64,000 bases of DNA from Zantedeschia hybrid cultivar (GCA_030544215.1 JARZZO010000009.1:51517129-51581128), one strand, 5' to 3'; counted from the stretch's first letter, positions 10,339-22,070 are shown. Made by a program: numbers and translations. Notes: a model not told the origin generated them from the letters alone.

Positions 10339-11919
10339 TGTTGGCATCGCTATGTCGATATTCGACCGAAAAATGCAGCGGAATAAAATATTCGGGATCG
10401 GATCTATCCCGTTTCGACCAACAAAACAAGACCGAAGTAAATCGGATTTACCTTACACGGATTCAAATCTGCGTTTGTTTTCTTGTTCCGTCGAAGCGAT
10501 GTCGCAAGCCGCGCAGTTGCCCGGCCTCTAGCAGTATCCACGCGGTTCTCCTCGCGATGGATCGTCCTCACCTCCTCGCTCGATGCGGCGTTCGTGGATC
10601 CCGTCTGGCTGCGCGTAATTCGCCGCGACATGCGGATTCGGAATCTCCCGTCGGACGGAAGGCGGAGCAGTTAGGAATCGAAGCGGAGCCTCCAGATGGC
10701 CGCCTCGTGTCGTACGCCCAGTAGAGAGGAGAGAGAGAGAGAAAGAACGACGGCTAGGTTAGGGTTGCTGGCTCCCGACGTAGTATCCATTCTTTTATAA
10801 TAAGTCTGTTTGCGGGTTTTCGTAAAAATCCAGACTTATCCGAAATCTTATCGGATTATCCATCGACTTGAAAACTTTTTGCGTGTGACCCTCTAAGCCT
10901 AAATACCAGTCCAGTTAATAACCCATTAAGCCCAGTAACTCTTTACGGATCCACTGAATTAATTAATATCCTTATACTTAATTAATCAGCCGAATTTAAT
11001 GTTCTACAATAAATTTGGACAGGCTTCCGATCATGTTGGATGCCAAGAAACATCGCGTAATCATGGATGGCACTGGGGTTATCGCAACCCTCTATTGGAA
11101 TCTTTCCGTCAAAGGTTACCGCGCGGATATAATCCTTCATCCGTGCAGTATTCTCAAATCGACCTAAGGTATGGTTTACTGTTAAACCCTAGCCGATCGA
11201 TTCACTTGAATCAGATGCCGCTAATCTATATTAGATAACTCTTTATCTGATACAGAGTCCCCCCCAGCCAGGGACATAAGCGCATCATTCCCGGAACATT
11301 GTCTCTCAAACTACCGAGAGTAGATGATCCCGTATTGAACACACAATTACCTTCGAGGGTATTTTTCTGAACCCGATCACTTGACTTATTGATAACCCAT
11401 AGTTAGGGATTCGTTAGTCAAGGTCAAAGTTCAGAAACCTACCAACAAGATATCTTTGACGTCTCAGGTCTAAGGATTATCTATGCAACCGTGACAAAAG
11501 AATCGATCTAGTTAACAGTGAGGTGTTTACCATCCAGCGATTCATAGTCGGATCAGTTCAGTAAACTCATTCGCCAATGAGCATCTACAGGTCCAGCATA
11601 GTGTCTCCACACAAGTGACTTATGAGATCAGTCACCCTCATCATATGAGCTGAAGAAACCTATACTAGTCTATCCGGATATTCGATGTCCTTCTCAAACA
11701 TCCTATGACTAGGAACAATTAAGAACATGTGTTTATAAATCTTCGGTCCCGTAATTATGATCTCATCATAATCCGAAGATTATTACACATGTTCATGGAC
11801 TTCATCGTGATACGATAAACATGGATCGAATTAATTACACATAATAAATTAATGCCATTTATTAATAAATTGAATCGTACATAGTATCGGATTGGCTTTG
11901 AGACCATATAATACTAACA
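10339..11919 (-). repeat. Solo copia LTR, same family as copia 1 and copia 3
   Basis: Begins TGTTGGCATCGC and ends ..ATACTAACA, the reverse of the copia 1 LTR (TGTTAGTAT..GATCCCAACA). Flanked by perfect 5-bp duplications CTCGC at 10334-10338 and 11920-11924. There is no internal region, so it arose by recombination between the two LTRs of a full element. Length 1581 bp. Confidence 0.95.
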
Positions 11920-12078
11920 CTCGCCCACCCCCCATCGTTGCCGGTCGCGTCCGCTCGGCCCGCCATCATGCTCGCCCACCCCCCATCGTGGCCTGCGCTT
12001 CCTCTATTGCCAAGCCTCCCCCACCAGCGCCTCCACCCGGTAGGGTTTCCCCCTCTCTCTCTATAGTATGTATGTGTT

Positions 12079-12113
<35 letters not shown>

Positions 12114-12168
12114 TTGGGTTGGTATTGTTCTTTATTGCCATGTGATATATTTGCTATCTTGAGATCAG
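11920..12168. repeat. 50-bp direct repeats and (GT)n(GA)n microsatellite inside CACTA
   Basis: CTCGCCCACCCCCCATCGT occurs at 11920 and again about 50 bp on; together with the segment before the solo LTR this makes about three units. A CT-rich stretch and a compound (GT)n(GA)n microsatellite (12071-12113) follow. Confidence 0.8.
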
Positions 12169-12333
12169 GCTTGGAGATCCATGAAATACATCCACTACTG
12201 GGCCTTGCCCTTCTTGCGGGAGATGTCGGCACCGGAGCTAAAGATGGACATGGCCAAGAGCAGGTCCATTGTCCAACACCCAGCAACTGGAACACCACCA
12301 CCTTACTTCTGCGCGTACGTGATGTGTGTGTAA
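12169..12333 (+). pseudogene. Gene-like exon captured in the CACTA element
   Basis: After a plausible acceptor (..GATCAG, AG at 12167-12168) a reading frame has Met at 12181 and runs 50 codons to TAA at 12331. A good donor GT follows TAC at 12318/12319. Translated pieces include MKYIHYWALPFLREM and SAPELKMDMAKSRSIVQHP. Composition is protein-like rather than repeat-like and the two splice sites frame it neatly. I do not recognise the protein. Intron-like AT/T-rich sequence follows up to the next solo LTR. The likeliest reading is a fragment of a host gene captured by the transposon; a chance open frame cannot be excluded. Confidence 0.35.
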
Positions 12334-12817
12334 GAGAGATAAGGAGAGAGAGAGTATGCAAATTGCCAGAATGGTTATGGGTTTAAGTGGGTTACTCCTT
12401 TGAGTTTTGGTACTTGTGTTTAGGTTCTGGGTTTAAGTCGCTTGCTAGAATGGTTATGGGTTTCTTAACTTGGCTGGTTCACTGCTGAAGAATTTTGTGT
12501 GCAAATTGCCATCTTCAGTGAAAATTGATGAAAAATATTCATGCGTTGTGAATGTGGTATGCGGGTTAGGATCTAATTATGGGGTTTTCCTCCGATGGCC
12601 TTGTAGCTTTTGTGGTTGTTTTTCTCATTTATGTGAGGATGCACATTGGTGTTTTGCAATTAGTGCTCTGGGAGTTCATCCCTCTCACAAGTGTTCTATA
12701 ATTTGCTTTCAATTTCCTTTCTTCTTCATATGTTAGATCCAGAACAAAATGCCACAGTGATTTATCAGCATGAAGTAAATGTGACAAGTGAAATGAATTG
12801 TAATGGAGCTTTCAATC
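12334..12817. other. Intron-like sequence inside CACTA
   Basis: T-rich sequence without a long frame. A second possible acceptor (..CATATGTTAG at about 12735) precedes a short open stretch that is cut off by the solo LTR at 12818. Nothing else recognised. Confidence 0.35.
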
Positions 12818-14295
12818 TATTGGGTTCTCGTGTTTCTCCGGATCTCCCGCGCAACGGAAATAAAATAAAAACGGAGATCCGTTCCCGTTTCGAAAAATCT
12901 AAAAAACGGATTATCAGATAATCGGTTCTTACTGTGTGCAGATTCGAATTCTCAACCGTTCGGTTCCGTCGGTGCGACACCGCAAGCCGCGCAAGCGCCC
13001 GGCCTCTAGCGGAGTCCACGCGATCCTCCTCGCGACGGATATCCTCACATTCCTCGTTCTTCGCAGCCACGAAACCTCCGCCGGTCGCCGCAATGCGCAG
13101 ACGATTTCCTGTTGAACGGGAGTCGGAGAAGCGGCGGAGCAGATCCGGGGATCCGGATCTGGCCTGGGGCACCAGAGAGAGAGAGAAACAGAGGAGGGGG
13201 CGGCCAGGGTTAGCAGCAGCTTGGCCTGCTCAGCCCGTTCGCTACTTTTTATACTAACCGCGTGGTTTTTCATAAAAACCCCCAGTTTATATAAAACCCA
13301 CTTATTTATCCATCGCCTTGAGAATCATTTGCGTGTGACCCTCTAGGCCCAATAACCAGTTCGGTTAATAGCCCAATAAGCCCAGTAACTCCTTACTGGC
13401 TTTATTAATCAATTAATAACTTTTTATTAATTAATTAATCAATCGAATTGATGTCGCACATCGAATTCGACCGGGCCTTTGATCACGTTGGGTGCCAAGC
13501 AACACCGCGTGAACCCGTAAGGTATCGGGGTTAAGCAACCGACTCTTGGAACCTTTCCGCTGACAGTTGCCGCATGGATATAATCCTTTATTCATACAAT
13601 GCTCTCGAGTCAACTCAGGGTATGGCGTACTGTCAAACCCTAACCGGTCGACTCACTTGGATTGGATGTCGCTGAGAACATTCTCTCTCTAAGTACCGAG
13701 AGCGAATGATTCCTTATTGACACACAATTCCCTTCGACCGTATTCCGCTGTACCCGATCCTTAGTTGTTTAGAATCCCGTGGTTAGAGATTCATAAACCA
13801 AGGTCAAAGCACAGAAGTCCACCGACATGGTATCCTGGGTGTCTCAGATCCGAGGACCATCCACGCAACTACGATAATAGAATCAAGCTGTTTGACAGTG
13901 ATGTACAATACCATCCAACGATTCAGTCGGATCAGTTCAGTGAACTCATTCTCCAATGAGCACCTACAGATTTGCCTTAGTGTCTCCACACAAGTGACTT
14001 ATGAGATCAGTCACCCTCAACATATAAGCAGGAGTAATCTATACTAGTCTAACCGGATATCTGATGTCCTTTTCAGATATCCTCCGACTAGGAACAACTA
14101 AGAATATGTGTGTTTAAGTGATTAGTCTCATTAGTATGATCTCATCATAATCTGATCACTATCGCACATATTCACGGACTTCATTATGAGACGATAATTA
14201 ATACGATTTACATACAATGAATATTATGCCATTATATTAATAAATGAACGAGATTTATATAGTCAGATTGTCTTGTAGGCCACCTAAGACTAACA
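12818..14295 (-). repeat. Solo copia LTR, diverged subfamily
   Basis: Related to the LTR at 10339-11919 but clearly diverged; the fragment at 1-555 belongs to the same subfamily. It ends ..AGACTAACA. The inferred start is TATTGGG, a mutated TGTTGGG. The flanks CAATC (12813-12817) and CCATC (14296-14300) fit a 5-bp duplication with one change, which together with the mutated terminus suggests an old insertion. Length 1478 bp. Confidence 0.85.
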
Positions 14296-15369
14296 CCATC
14301 ATGAGATTAAGTGTTGTTCAAATGTTTAAAAGCTGTCTGTTGTTACAACTTACAAGTCACTTCTCCACTTGGTATCCTATTTTTTTAAAACAGAGAAGAA
14401 TCTTAATAATTCTTGTCCGCTAGGACAACTGCTTAGCTCCTTTTGTATGTACATGCATGTTTATTTATGTTTATTTGTTCACCAGAGTGTCTAGTTAGGG
14501 ACTAAATGGAGGAAGCAATACTAGAAACAGGGTGTAGGATGTGTTTGGGGAAGAGGGGGTGGGAGGGGGCTGGAATGCATCAAGGACCTTCAGGAACGTA
14601 GAAAGTTGGTGGGTGGTGGAGGGGAGGGAGAGGATGAATGTGCTGAAGCAATAACGAGCCTAGTCTGGTTCCTTTTCTTATCCTCACACCATGATATAAG
14701 AAGAGAATAGTATCCATTAGGTTATACTAGTGGCATTAAATTAATCAAAACATAATAGGAATTTCAATAATCAACTCAAAGACTGATTTTTTTAAATAAA
14801 AAATTCCAGTGCAGTAACACAAGTTTCCAGTTTCAAATCTGAAGTTGTGTCAGAAACTTTGTTTCTGAATCCTATAAGCAATCAGAAGTTAGAACGACAT
14901 TTAAATCGCGAAAATCAGCCAGAATTGGAGTGGTACAGGAAATCAGACTCTCATTTACAGTCTGCTGTATGGAGGGAGGTTCTTTATTGGCTGTTATATG
15001 TGGATACTCACTAAGGCACACTCACCTTGCATCCATTATTTGAAATCCAAGGTGGGGGGAATTAGTGCGCTTTTAATGCTGAAAATCTGGTGATAATGCG
15101 TTAGAATATTGATAATATATGTTTGGCAAGACTCTTTTTAGCCACATTATTGTTGTATAGTTTCTTTGCTACATATGCCGACTTCCTACATTGTTTCTTG
15201 GCCAATGAATGAATGCTCTATCTTTTCTTGACTCATCCAATTGTTTGAGGGATGCTATGTAAAATATCAGTTATTCAGCTTTGGAACATCTAGAACATCA
15301 TTTATGTTGTTTTCTTTGTGATTTATTGTTTTGTGTTAAACAAAATTTGGTCCTGATTTGGATAACTTT
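14296..15369. other. CACTA interior, nothing recognised
   Basis: AT-rich sequence without a convincing frame, splice pattern or repeat. It may be more of the captured segment or ordinary non-coding interior. Confidence 0.4.
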
Positions 15370-15790
15370 AGCTCTTATTCAATAATTCTATATCTACTTA
15401 TCTATCTTATCTAACTATTTATCTACGTATCTGTCTATATATTTACCTATCTAACTATATATCTATCTTGCTATCTATCTTGCTATCTATGTATATATAT
15501 ATCTAACTATCTATCTACCTACTTAGCTATCTATCTACCAATCCATATATCTAGCTACTACATATCTATATAGCTATCCTATCCTATCTACCTATGTATC
15601 CTATCTATGTAACTACCTACAATCTATCTATCTATCTATCTATCTAAGTAACTAGGTTATCTATATACCTATCTATCTAGTTATGTATGTAACTATCTTA
15701 CCAACCTATCTATCTATCTTGCGAGCTATGTACGTATCTATCTATCTATGCATATATCTATCTAACTAGGTACGTATTTATCTATTCGAC
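15370..15790. repeat. Imperfect (CTAT)n / (ATCT)n block
   Basis: About 420 bp of degenerate tetranucleotide repeat (ctatctatctat, with ctac, ctaa and gtat variants). No coding potential. 15791-16332 is further AT-rich sequence with many 'gtatatg' and 'gatgtg' motifs and nothing recognisable. Confidence 0.9.
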
Positions 15791-16332
15791 TTTATATATG
15801 TACATGTGGATGTGTATATGTCAGACTATATTACTACTTTGGTACATCAAACTGGCAACCCCAGTGCGTAGAGGTTTACCTCCGCCTAGTACCAAAAGAT
15901 AATATATAAGTAGATGGACATATACTTGCAGATGCACGTGTGAATTTGCATATAATTTATGTACCATGTATGTAGATGCGGATGTGAGACGTGTGTATAT
16001 GGATGTGACTTGATATTTACATGTGGATACAAATAAGTTTTCTTGCAAGTACGGATGAGGATGTGAGTGTATATGTGTATGTTATGTAATGTAGGTATCA
16101 TTTTTTTATGAGATTATATGAAATCAGACAGGTGTACAAATGTGAAAAATGTACAACTTTTAAGGGAGATGTTGCCGAATGTTTTTTAGAAATGTGTATA
16201 TCTATGTCTATAAATATATTTATCTATCTATTTATGTGTTTAACTGTTGTTAGTAGCACTTTTGAATTAATTGAATATGATGACGATACATTTGTCATTG
16301 CAGGTTCTTTGTGTGTATGTCCTGGGTATTGT

Positions 16333-17320
16333 GTGTGAGGCGATGATGATGCACTTGCTGTTGCAGCCACTGCAAGGCATCTGCTAACGGCGTGGCAGCC
16401 TTGGATGGCCCTGTGGGCAATGGGGTTGCAGCCGTTTGTGCAGATCGCTGAAGTATATAGAACCCCTAGGGGCTAAAAATATTTTCCATCTGAGTCTCCG
16501 GTCTCCCCTCTCCTAAACTTTATGGAGAGGCGACTGTGTGTGTTTGTGTTTTACGTGCGTATGCAATGTGTGAAATGTACTTATTGTAAAAAATTGGATC
16601 CCTTCATCTAATCAATGTGTTTTCTCGCGGCTTGTGTACTTATTGGCTAAGTTCATACTGTGAAGGAGTACATTGAGGAGATGAGAGGATCGAGTTTCTT
16701 GTGTTGTGTGAGGCAATGATGATGCACTTGCCTTTGCAGGCACTGCAAGGCATTTGCTAACGGCGTGGCAGTCTTGAACGGCCCTGATGGGCAATTCGGT
16801 TGCAGCCGTTTGTGCAAATCGTTGAAGCATACTGAAGCCCCTAGGGGCTAAAAATATTTTTCATCTGAGCCTCCAGTCTCCCCTCTCCTAAACTTTTTGG
16901 AGAGACGACTGTGTGTTTGTGTTTTACATGCGTGTACAATGTGTGCAATGTACTTGTCGTAAAAAAATTGACCCCCTTATCTAATCGATGTGCTTCCTCG
17001 CAGCTTATGTATTTATTGGCTAAGTTCATACTGTGAAGGAGCACATTGAGGAGATGAGAGGATCAAGTTTCTTGTTGTGTGAGGCGATGATGATGCACTT
17101 GCCTTTGCAACCACTGCAAGTCATCTGCTAACGGCGTGGCAGTTCTGGACGGTCCTAGTGGGCAATCGGGTTGCAGCCGTTTGTACAGATTGTTGAAGCA
17201 TTTTTTAGCCCCTAATGGCTAAAAATATTTTCCATCTGAACCTTTGGTCTCCCCTCTCCTAAACTTTATGGAGAGGCGACTGTGTGTGTTTGTGTTTTGC
17301 GTGTGTGTATAATGTATAAG
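16333..17320. repeat. 372-bp tandem repeat, about 2.6 copies, inside CACTA
   Basis: GTGTGAGGC.ATGATGATGCA starts units at 16333, 16706 and 17077 (periods 373 and 371). Each unit has the same order: 'ctgctaacggcgtggca', 'ggttgcagccgtttgt', a CCCCTAGGGG palindrome (altered in unit 3), and a CTCTCC..GGAGAG hairpin. The third unit stops near 17320. 'Gctaacggc' and 'gcagccgtt' resemble the element's subterminal motif, so the array may be built from transposon ends. No open frame spans it. Confidence 0.85.
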
Positions 17321-17689
17321 TTTTAGGAGAGGCAATAGGTGTATGAATGTGGATAATGTATAAGTTTTAGGGGAGATGCTGGCAAATTTTTTATGTGGAT
17401 ATGTGGATACTTATTAACCAATCATATTTGTTGATGTGTAAGTTAAAGGATACATAGAAATGGCTGGACTTGACAAGAGTTGGATAAAGTTTGTTCATAA
17501 TCGAGGAGATCTTAGATATGAAAGAGGGATAGTTGAGTTTTTGGATGTGTTTATTTCTATATGTAGATGTGTTTATATGTGTATAGATATACTTGTCTGG
17601 ATGTGTATATTTGCTTATGTACGGGTTTGTGTATCTATAGATTTTTGTGCATTATTTAGTATTTTAATTTTTTTTAATTAATAAACATT

Positions 17690-18164
17690 TGTCAGCAGCT
17701 GAAACCACTGACAAAAGCTTCTGCTACTATATGTCAGCAGCTAAAAACATAGACATATCATATTTGTCAGCGGCTACAACCGTTAACAAATGCATATGTC
17801 AACGGCTGCGGCCGTGGACAAATACACCATTTGTTAGCGGCTACAACAGTTGACATTAATAGTATATGTCAACGGCTACAGCCGTTGACAAATATGTTAT
17901 TTGTCAGCAGCTTCTAATCGTTGACAAATATCCCATTTGTCAGCAGCTATGAGCCGTTGACAAATAATTTCATTTGTCTACGGCTAGTAGCCGTTGACAT
18001 ATGTCCTCTTTGTCCACGGCTTCTAGCCGTGGACATATGATGCATATGTCAGCGGTTCCTAATTAGCTATTGATAAATATTTGCCAACGAGACTTTTGTC
18101 TACGGTTTTGTCAACGGCCGGCTAGCCGTTGACATATGGTTTTGTCAGCGGCTTTCTGCTATTT
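17690..18164. repeat. CACTA right subterminal repeats, part 1
   Basis: About 15 copies of TTGTCAGCGGCT / AGCCGTTGACAAAT variants in alternating orientation, spaced 15-40 bp, up to the copia 1 insertion. The array resumes at 27664 after that element. Confidence 0.9.
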
Positions 18165-18169
18165 GTCAG
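18165..18169. repeat. Copia 1 target-site duplication, left
   Basis: GTCAG here and GTCAG at 27659-27663 flank copia 1. The site is inside the CACTA subterminal motif TTTGTCAGCGG. Confidence 0.95.
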
Positions 18170-19722
18170 TGTTAGTATTAGATGGTCTCAAAGCCAATCC
18201 GATACTATGTACTTATTCAGATTATTAATAAATGGCAATAATTCATTGTGTGTAATTAATTCGATCTGTGTTTATCGTATCACGATAAAGTCCATGAACA
18301 TGTGCAACAGTCTTCGGATTATGATGAGATCATAATTACGGGACCGAAGACTTATAAACACATGTTCTTAATTGTTCATAGTCATAGGATGTTTGAGATA
18401 GGACATTGAACATCCGGATAGACTAGTATAGGTTACTTCAGCTCATATGATGAGGGTGACTGATCCCATAAGTCACTTGTGTGAAGACACTATGCTGGAC
18501 CTGTAGGTGCTCATTGGTGAATGAGTTCACTGAACTGATCCGACTATGAATCGCTGGATGGTAATCACCTCACTGTTAACCAGCTCGATTCATTTGTCAC
18601 GATTGTGTGGATGATCCTTGGACCTGAGACTCCAAAGATATCTTGTTGGTAGGTTTCTAAGCTTTGACCTTGACTAACGAATCCCTAACCATGGGTTATC
18701 AATAAGTCAAGCGATCGGGTTCAGGGAAATGCCCTCGAAGGTAATTGTGTGTTCAATATGGGATCATCCGCTCTCGGTAGTTTGAGAGAGAATGTTCCGA
18801 GAATGATGCGCTTAAAGTCCCTGGCCAGGGCGGACTCTGTAATCGATAAGGAGTTTTCGGATTCAGATTAGCAGCATCTGATTCAAGTGAATCGACCAAA
18901 TAGGGTTTAACAGCAAACCATGCCCTAGGTCGATTCGGGAACATTGCACGGATGAAGGATTATTTCCGCGCGCTAACCGATGACAGAAAGGTTCCAATAG
19001 AGGGTTGCGATAACCCCAGTGCCATCCAGGATCACGCGATGTTGCTTGGCATCCAACGTGATCGACAGTCTGTCCGAATTTATTGTGGGACATTAAATTC
19101 AGCTGATTAATTGAATATAAGGATATTAATTAATTCAGTGGGTCAGTAAAGGGTTACTGGACTTAATGGGCTATTAACTGGACTGGTATTTGGGCCTAGA
19201 GGGTCACACGCAAATGGTTTTCAAGTCGATGGATAATCCGACAGGATTTCGGATAAGTCTTGGTTTTTATGAAAAACTGCAAACTGACTTATTATAAAAG
19301 AACGGATTCTACGTCCGGGGCCAGCAACCCTGACCTAGCCGTCATTCGTTCTTTCTCTCTTTCTTTCTCTTATGGGCGTGCGGTTCCCGACTACTCCGCC
19401 TTCCGTCCGACGGGAGATTCAGAATCCGCATGTCGCGGCGGATTACGCGCTGCCAGACGGGATCTACGAACGCCGTAGCGAGCGAGGAAACGAGGACGAT
19501 CCATCGCGAGGAGAACCGCGTAGATACCGCTAGAGGTCGGGCATCTGCGCGACTTGCGGTATCGCTCCGACGGAACCGGAAAACGAACGCGGATTCGAAT
19601 CCGCGCAAGGTAAATCTGATTTACTCCAGTATTGTTTTGTTCCTCGAAACGGGACGGATCCGATCCCGAATAATTTATTCCGCTGCGTTTTTCGGTCGGA
19701 TCCCGACACAGCGATCCCAACA
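18170..19722 (+). repeat. Copia 1 5' LTR
   Basis: Starts TGTTAGTATTAG and ends GATCCCAACA. It contains a TATA box at 19293-19300 followed by a CT-rich stretch likely to be the start of the RNA (R region). Confidence 0.96.
19293..19300 (+). promoter_or_regulatory. TATA box of copia 1 5' LTR
   Basis: TATAAAAG about 430 bp before the LTR end. The same octamer is in the 3' LTR at 27229-27236 and, reversed, in the copia 3 LTR at 55655-55662. Confidence 0.6.
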
Positions 19723-19723
19723 G

Positions 19724-19739
19724 TGGTATCAGAGCCAGG
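19724..19739 (+). other. Primer binding site, copia 1
   Basis: TGGTATCAGAGCCAGG starts two bases after the LTR. TGGTATCAGAGC is complementary to the 3' end of plant initiator tRNA-Met, the usual copia primer. Confidence 0.95.
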
Positions 19740-19903
19740 TTATCACTGTGTTTTCGCCGTTTTGATTTCCAAATTCTGAATTTTATAATTAATTCCGTGC
19801 CATGTTTCGATTTCAAATACATGAACCATATTCATGAGATGAACCCGGTGACTTATCTGCAATTTTATGCATTAAAATCGAATTTTCCACATGCGCGTTT
19901 CAT

Positions 19904-19924
19904 GTTCTTCGTCTGACGAAGAAC
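19904..19924 (+). other. Perfect 10-bp inverted repeat in copia 1 leader
   Basis: Arms GTTCTTCGTC and GACGAAGAAC separated by one T, 182 nt after the LTR. Copia 3 has the same arms with a C between them at 55023-55043; copia 2 has an imperfect version at 34208-34228. The position and conserved self-complementarity resemble retroviral RNA-dimerisation sites. The function is inference. Confidence 0.6.
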
Positions 19925-19929
19925 GACCA

Positions 19930-20600
19930 CAGATCGACGTCATTGCGGGCACCGCAAGTGCTGGGGAGAACTCGCTGGTGCATGGGAATCCCTCCCATGG
20001 GGTTGATGGTCACCAGGGACCTCCTGGCCGTGGACGGCTGGGTCGGCCGGCCATCCCCTCCTCTTCTTTTTCCCTGCGATTTAAAGGAAGGTGGGTTCGG
20101 GTTTGGCCTAAATCATGAAAAAGGGGTGTTTCATGGGCTTCCCGCCGGCGATCTAGGGGCCACCGGCGTGCCAGCTGGTGACAGGGTCGCCAGAGTAACC
20201 CTACGGCGCCAAGGGCCGCCGTCCAACGCCTGCAAGGCTACCGGCGGCGAGAGATAAAGGGGCAAAAGGGGTCGGTTTTAATGCAGGTTTTAAAGGGGGT
20301 TCGGGGTGACCGCCGGCTGCCAGGGCCACCGGCGCCGTCGCCGGGACCGCTGGCCGCCGGGGGGGGACACCACGGTGCCGGCCCCGGCGGCCGCCGCTTG
20401 CGGGGCAGGTCGGCTGCGGCTGGGGGCCGCCCCCCTTCCTGCCTGCGACGCAGCTAGGAAACCCTAGCTACGTCGGGCAGGGAAGGGGGAGGCGGCCGGG
20501 CCGGGCCTGGCCCTGGGCCGAACCAGCCCGGTCTGGGGCCGGCTGGCTCGGTCCAACCACCGAACCGGACCCGGTTCGCCAGGTCCATTCCCCCTTTTTC
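19930..20600 (+). other. GC-rich block in copia 1 leader
   Basis: About 670 bp rich in ggccgccgg/ccggcg motifs with Pro/Gly/Arg-coding open frames in several phases, between AT-rich sequences. Copia 2 (34260-34840) and copia 3 (54480-54830) have GC-rich blocks at similar places but little clear similarity. No domain recognised. 20600-21159 is AT-rich leader without features. Confidence 0.6.
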
Positions 20601-21159
20601 TTGTCATTTTTGCATTTAAAACCCTATTTTTCTTATTTAATGCCATAATTAAATTACAGAATTTAGTTTAAATTTAAAATGGAACTTTTTATTTAATTAT
20701 ATTATGTTTTTAATGATTTATGGCTTATAAATAAGATTAAGGGGTTAAATTAACAATCGTTGTTAATTGTTCACTATTCTAAATGTTAGAATAAAAGACA
20801 TTAAATGGAGTTGATTTAATTGTTAAATTAAAATTTAATGTCTTTATTTGTAAGGGCATGGAATATTATAAAATTTTCAATTTGGTGCTAATTGTGCATT
20901 TATGTTAAAGTGCATTTGTTTGCTTATTTAAATTAGCATGCTTGTGATTAATACTAAATTTTTCGAAAATTCTAAACCCAATTTTTGATTGGTCCCTGGT
21001 TTTATGAAACCCAAAATTAGTTATTTTCGAAAATTTTATTTAGCCATTTAATGCGCAATTCATGTGTGGTTTGTTTAACTAAAACACATGGTGGTCATGG
21101 GCGAGCATTAATTGTTGATGTGGATTGTGATTGTGTGGTTTATTGTTTATTAATAAATC

Positions 21160-22070
21160 GAGGTCTGCGAACCTCTCCCTTTCATATTCCATTGTACTTC
21201 TACCTTCCTCCTTGATGTAATCGCCATAAGGCTTCCTCATTTAAATTATCATGTAATTGAGAATTATGATGTAATTTGATCGAGGCGGTTGCGCGCGGAG
21301 CGAGGATGATCCACAACTGCCGACCAGATGAAAATGAAGGAGTTCATTGAATCCATGGGTTTGCAGACTCATGATATAAGTTGTTATATTGTGTATGTGT
21401 GTGCGTTTGACTGTCTGGCTCAAGTCAAACCACAGTGCCGTCCATGACCACACTAATGACATGTATGTGATGCGTGTGCTTAATATTTGCTAGGTTATTA
21501 GTATTTATAATATATTCGATATATTTAATACTATCACCTAGGATGAGACCAAACTAAATAAGTAAAACCTTCGTTACAAACTCTAAACCGTAGCGTGAGT
21601 CATTGAGAATGCACCGCGTGACTCTCCATCAATATGATCAATAGAACTTAATTCAGTCATGGCAGATACTATGTGTTTACCCGAGGTATGCCATTGTCTG
21701 TTGAGAGGACTGTTGATCATGGCATTAGATGCCTTTGGATAAGAGTAGAGGAACGATATAGTTATCCACATGTTTACCCGGGAACTATATTTCTACTTTA
21801 CTCTGTCACGTATTGATGGTAAAGCTTAGACCAGGGATAGTGATCTACTGTGTTTACCCGAGACCATTAAAACCTGGGAGCCGAAGTATGATCGGATATT
21901 GCAAGGAGTTGCAATTATCATGAGATGATTGCTCCGAGATAACAGTATGATACTATGTGTTTACCGAGGTCATGCTGTGATCCTTGGAGATTCTGATCCC
22001 CACTAGGAGACAGTCGGCGTCTCCCGTTATGTATATTTGAAGGTTATACAGTCCGACGAAAATTAGTGAG
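21160..22070 (+). ncRNA. Structured leader RNA of copia 1 with four repeated stem-loops
   Basis: Stem-loops visible in order: GAGGT-ctgcga-ACCTC (21160-21175). Then four loops carrying TGTTTACC(C)GRG at 21671, 21771, 21851 and 21957, each enclosed by its own stem, such as ATGGCA/TGCCAT for the first and ATATAGTT/AACTATAT for the second. Between the third and fourth lie ATTGCAA-ggag-TTGCAAT (21898-21915) and ATCAT-gag-ATGAT (21917-21929). Finally GGAGAC-agtcggc-GTCTCC (22006-22024) and TGTATA..TATACA (22030-22050). Copia 2 keeps the same arrangement with different stems (35433-36350). It ends about 90 nt before gag. A role in packaging, dimerisation or translation is inference. Confidence 0.6.

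Noticed and set aside
15821..16338. Short ORFs around the (CTAT)n block
   Set aside because: Translations are simple-repeat Tyr/Ile/His strings.
17690..18164. CRISPR-like array (short repeats with regular gaps)
   Set aside because: Repeats alternate in orientation, vary in sequence and spacing, and lie at the end of a CACTA element in a plant genome.
19391..19822. ORFs conserved in copia LTRs (19391-19822 minus, 27228-27656 minus, 10341-10724, 12934-13257)
   Set aside because: They follow the LTR sequence, are on different strands relative to the element and are broken in other LTR copies; likely chance frames in GC-rich LTR DNA.
19930..20600. An extra coding gene in the copia 1 leader
   Set aside because: Several overlapping short frames of Gly/Pro/Arg composition, none shared with copia 2 or copia 3.
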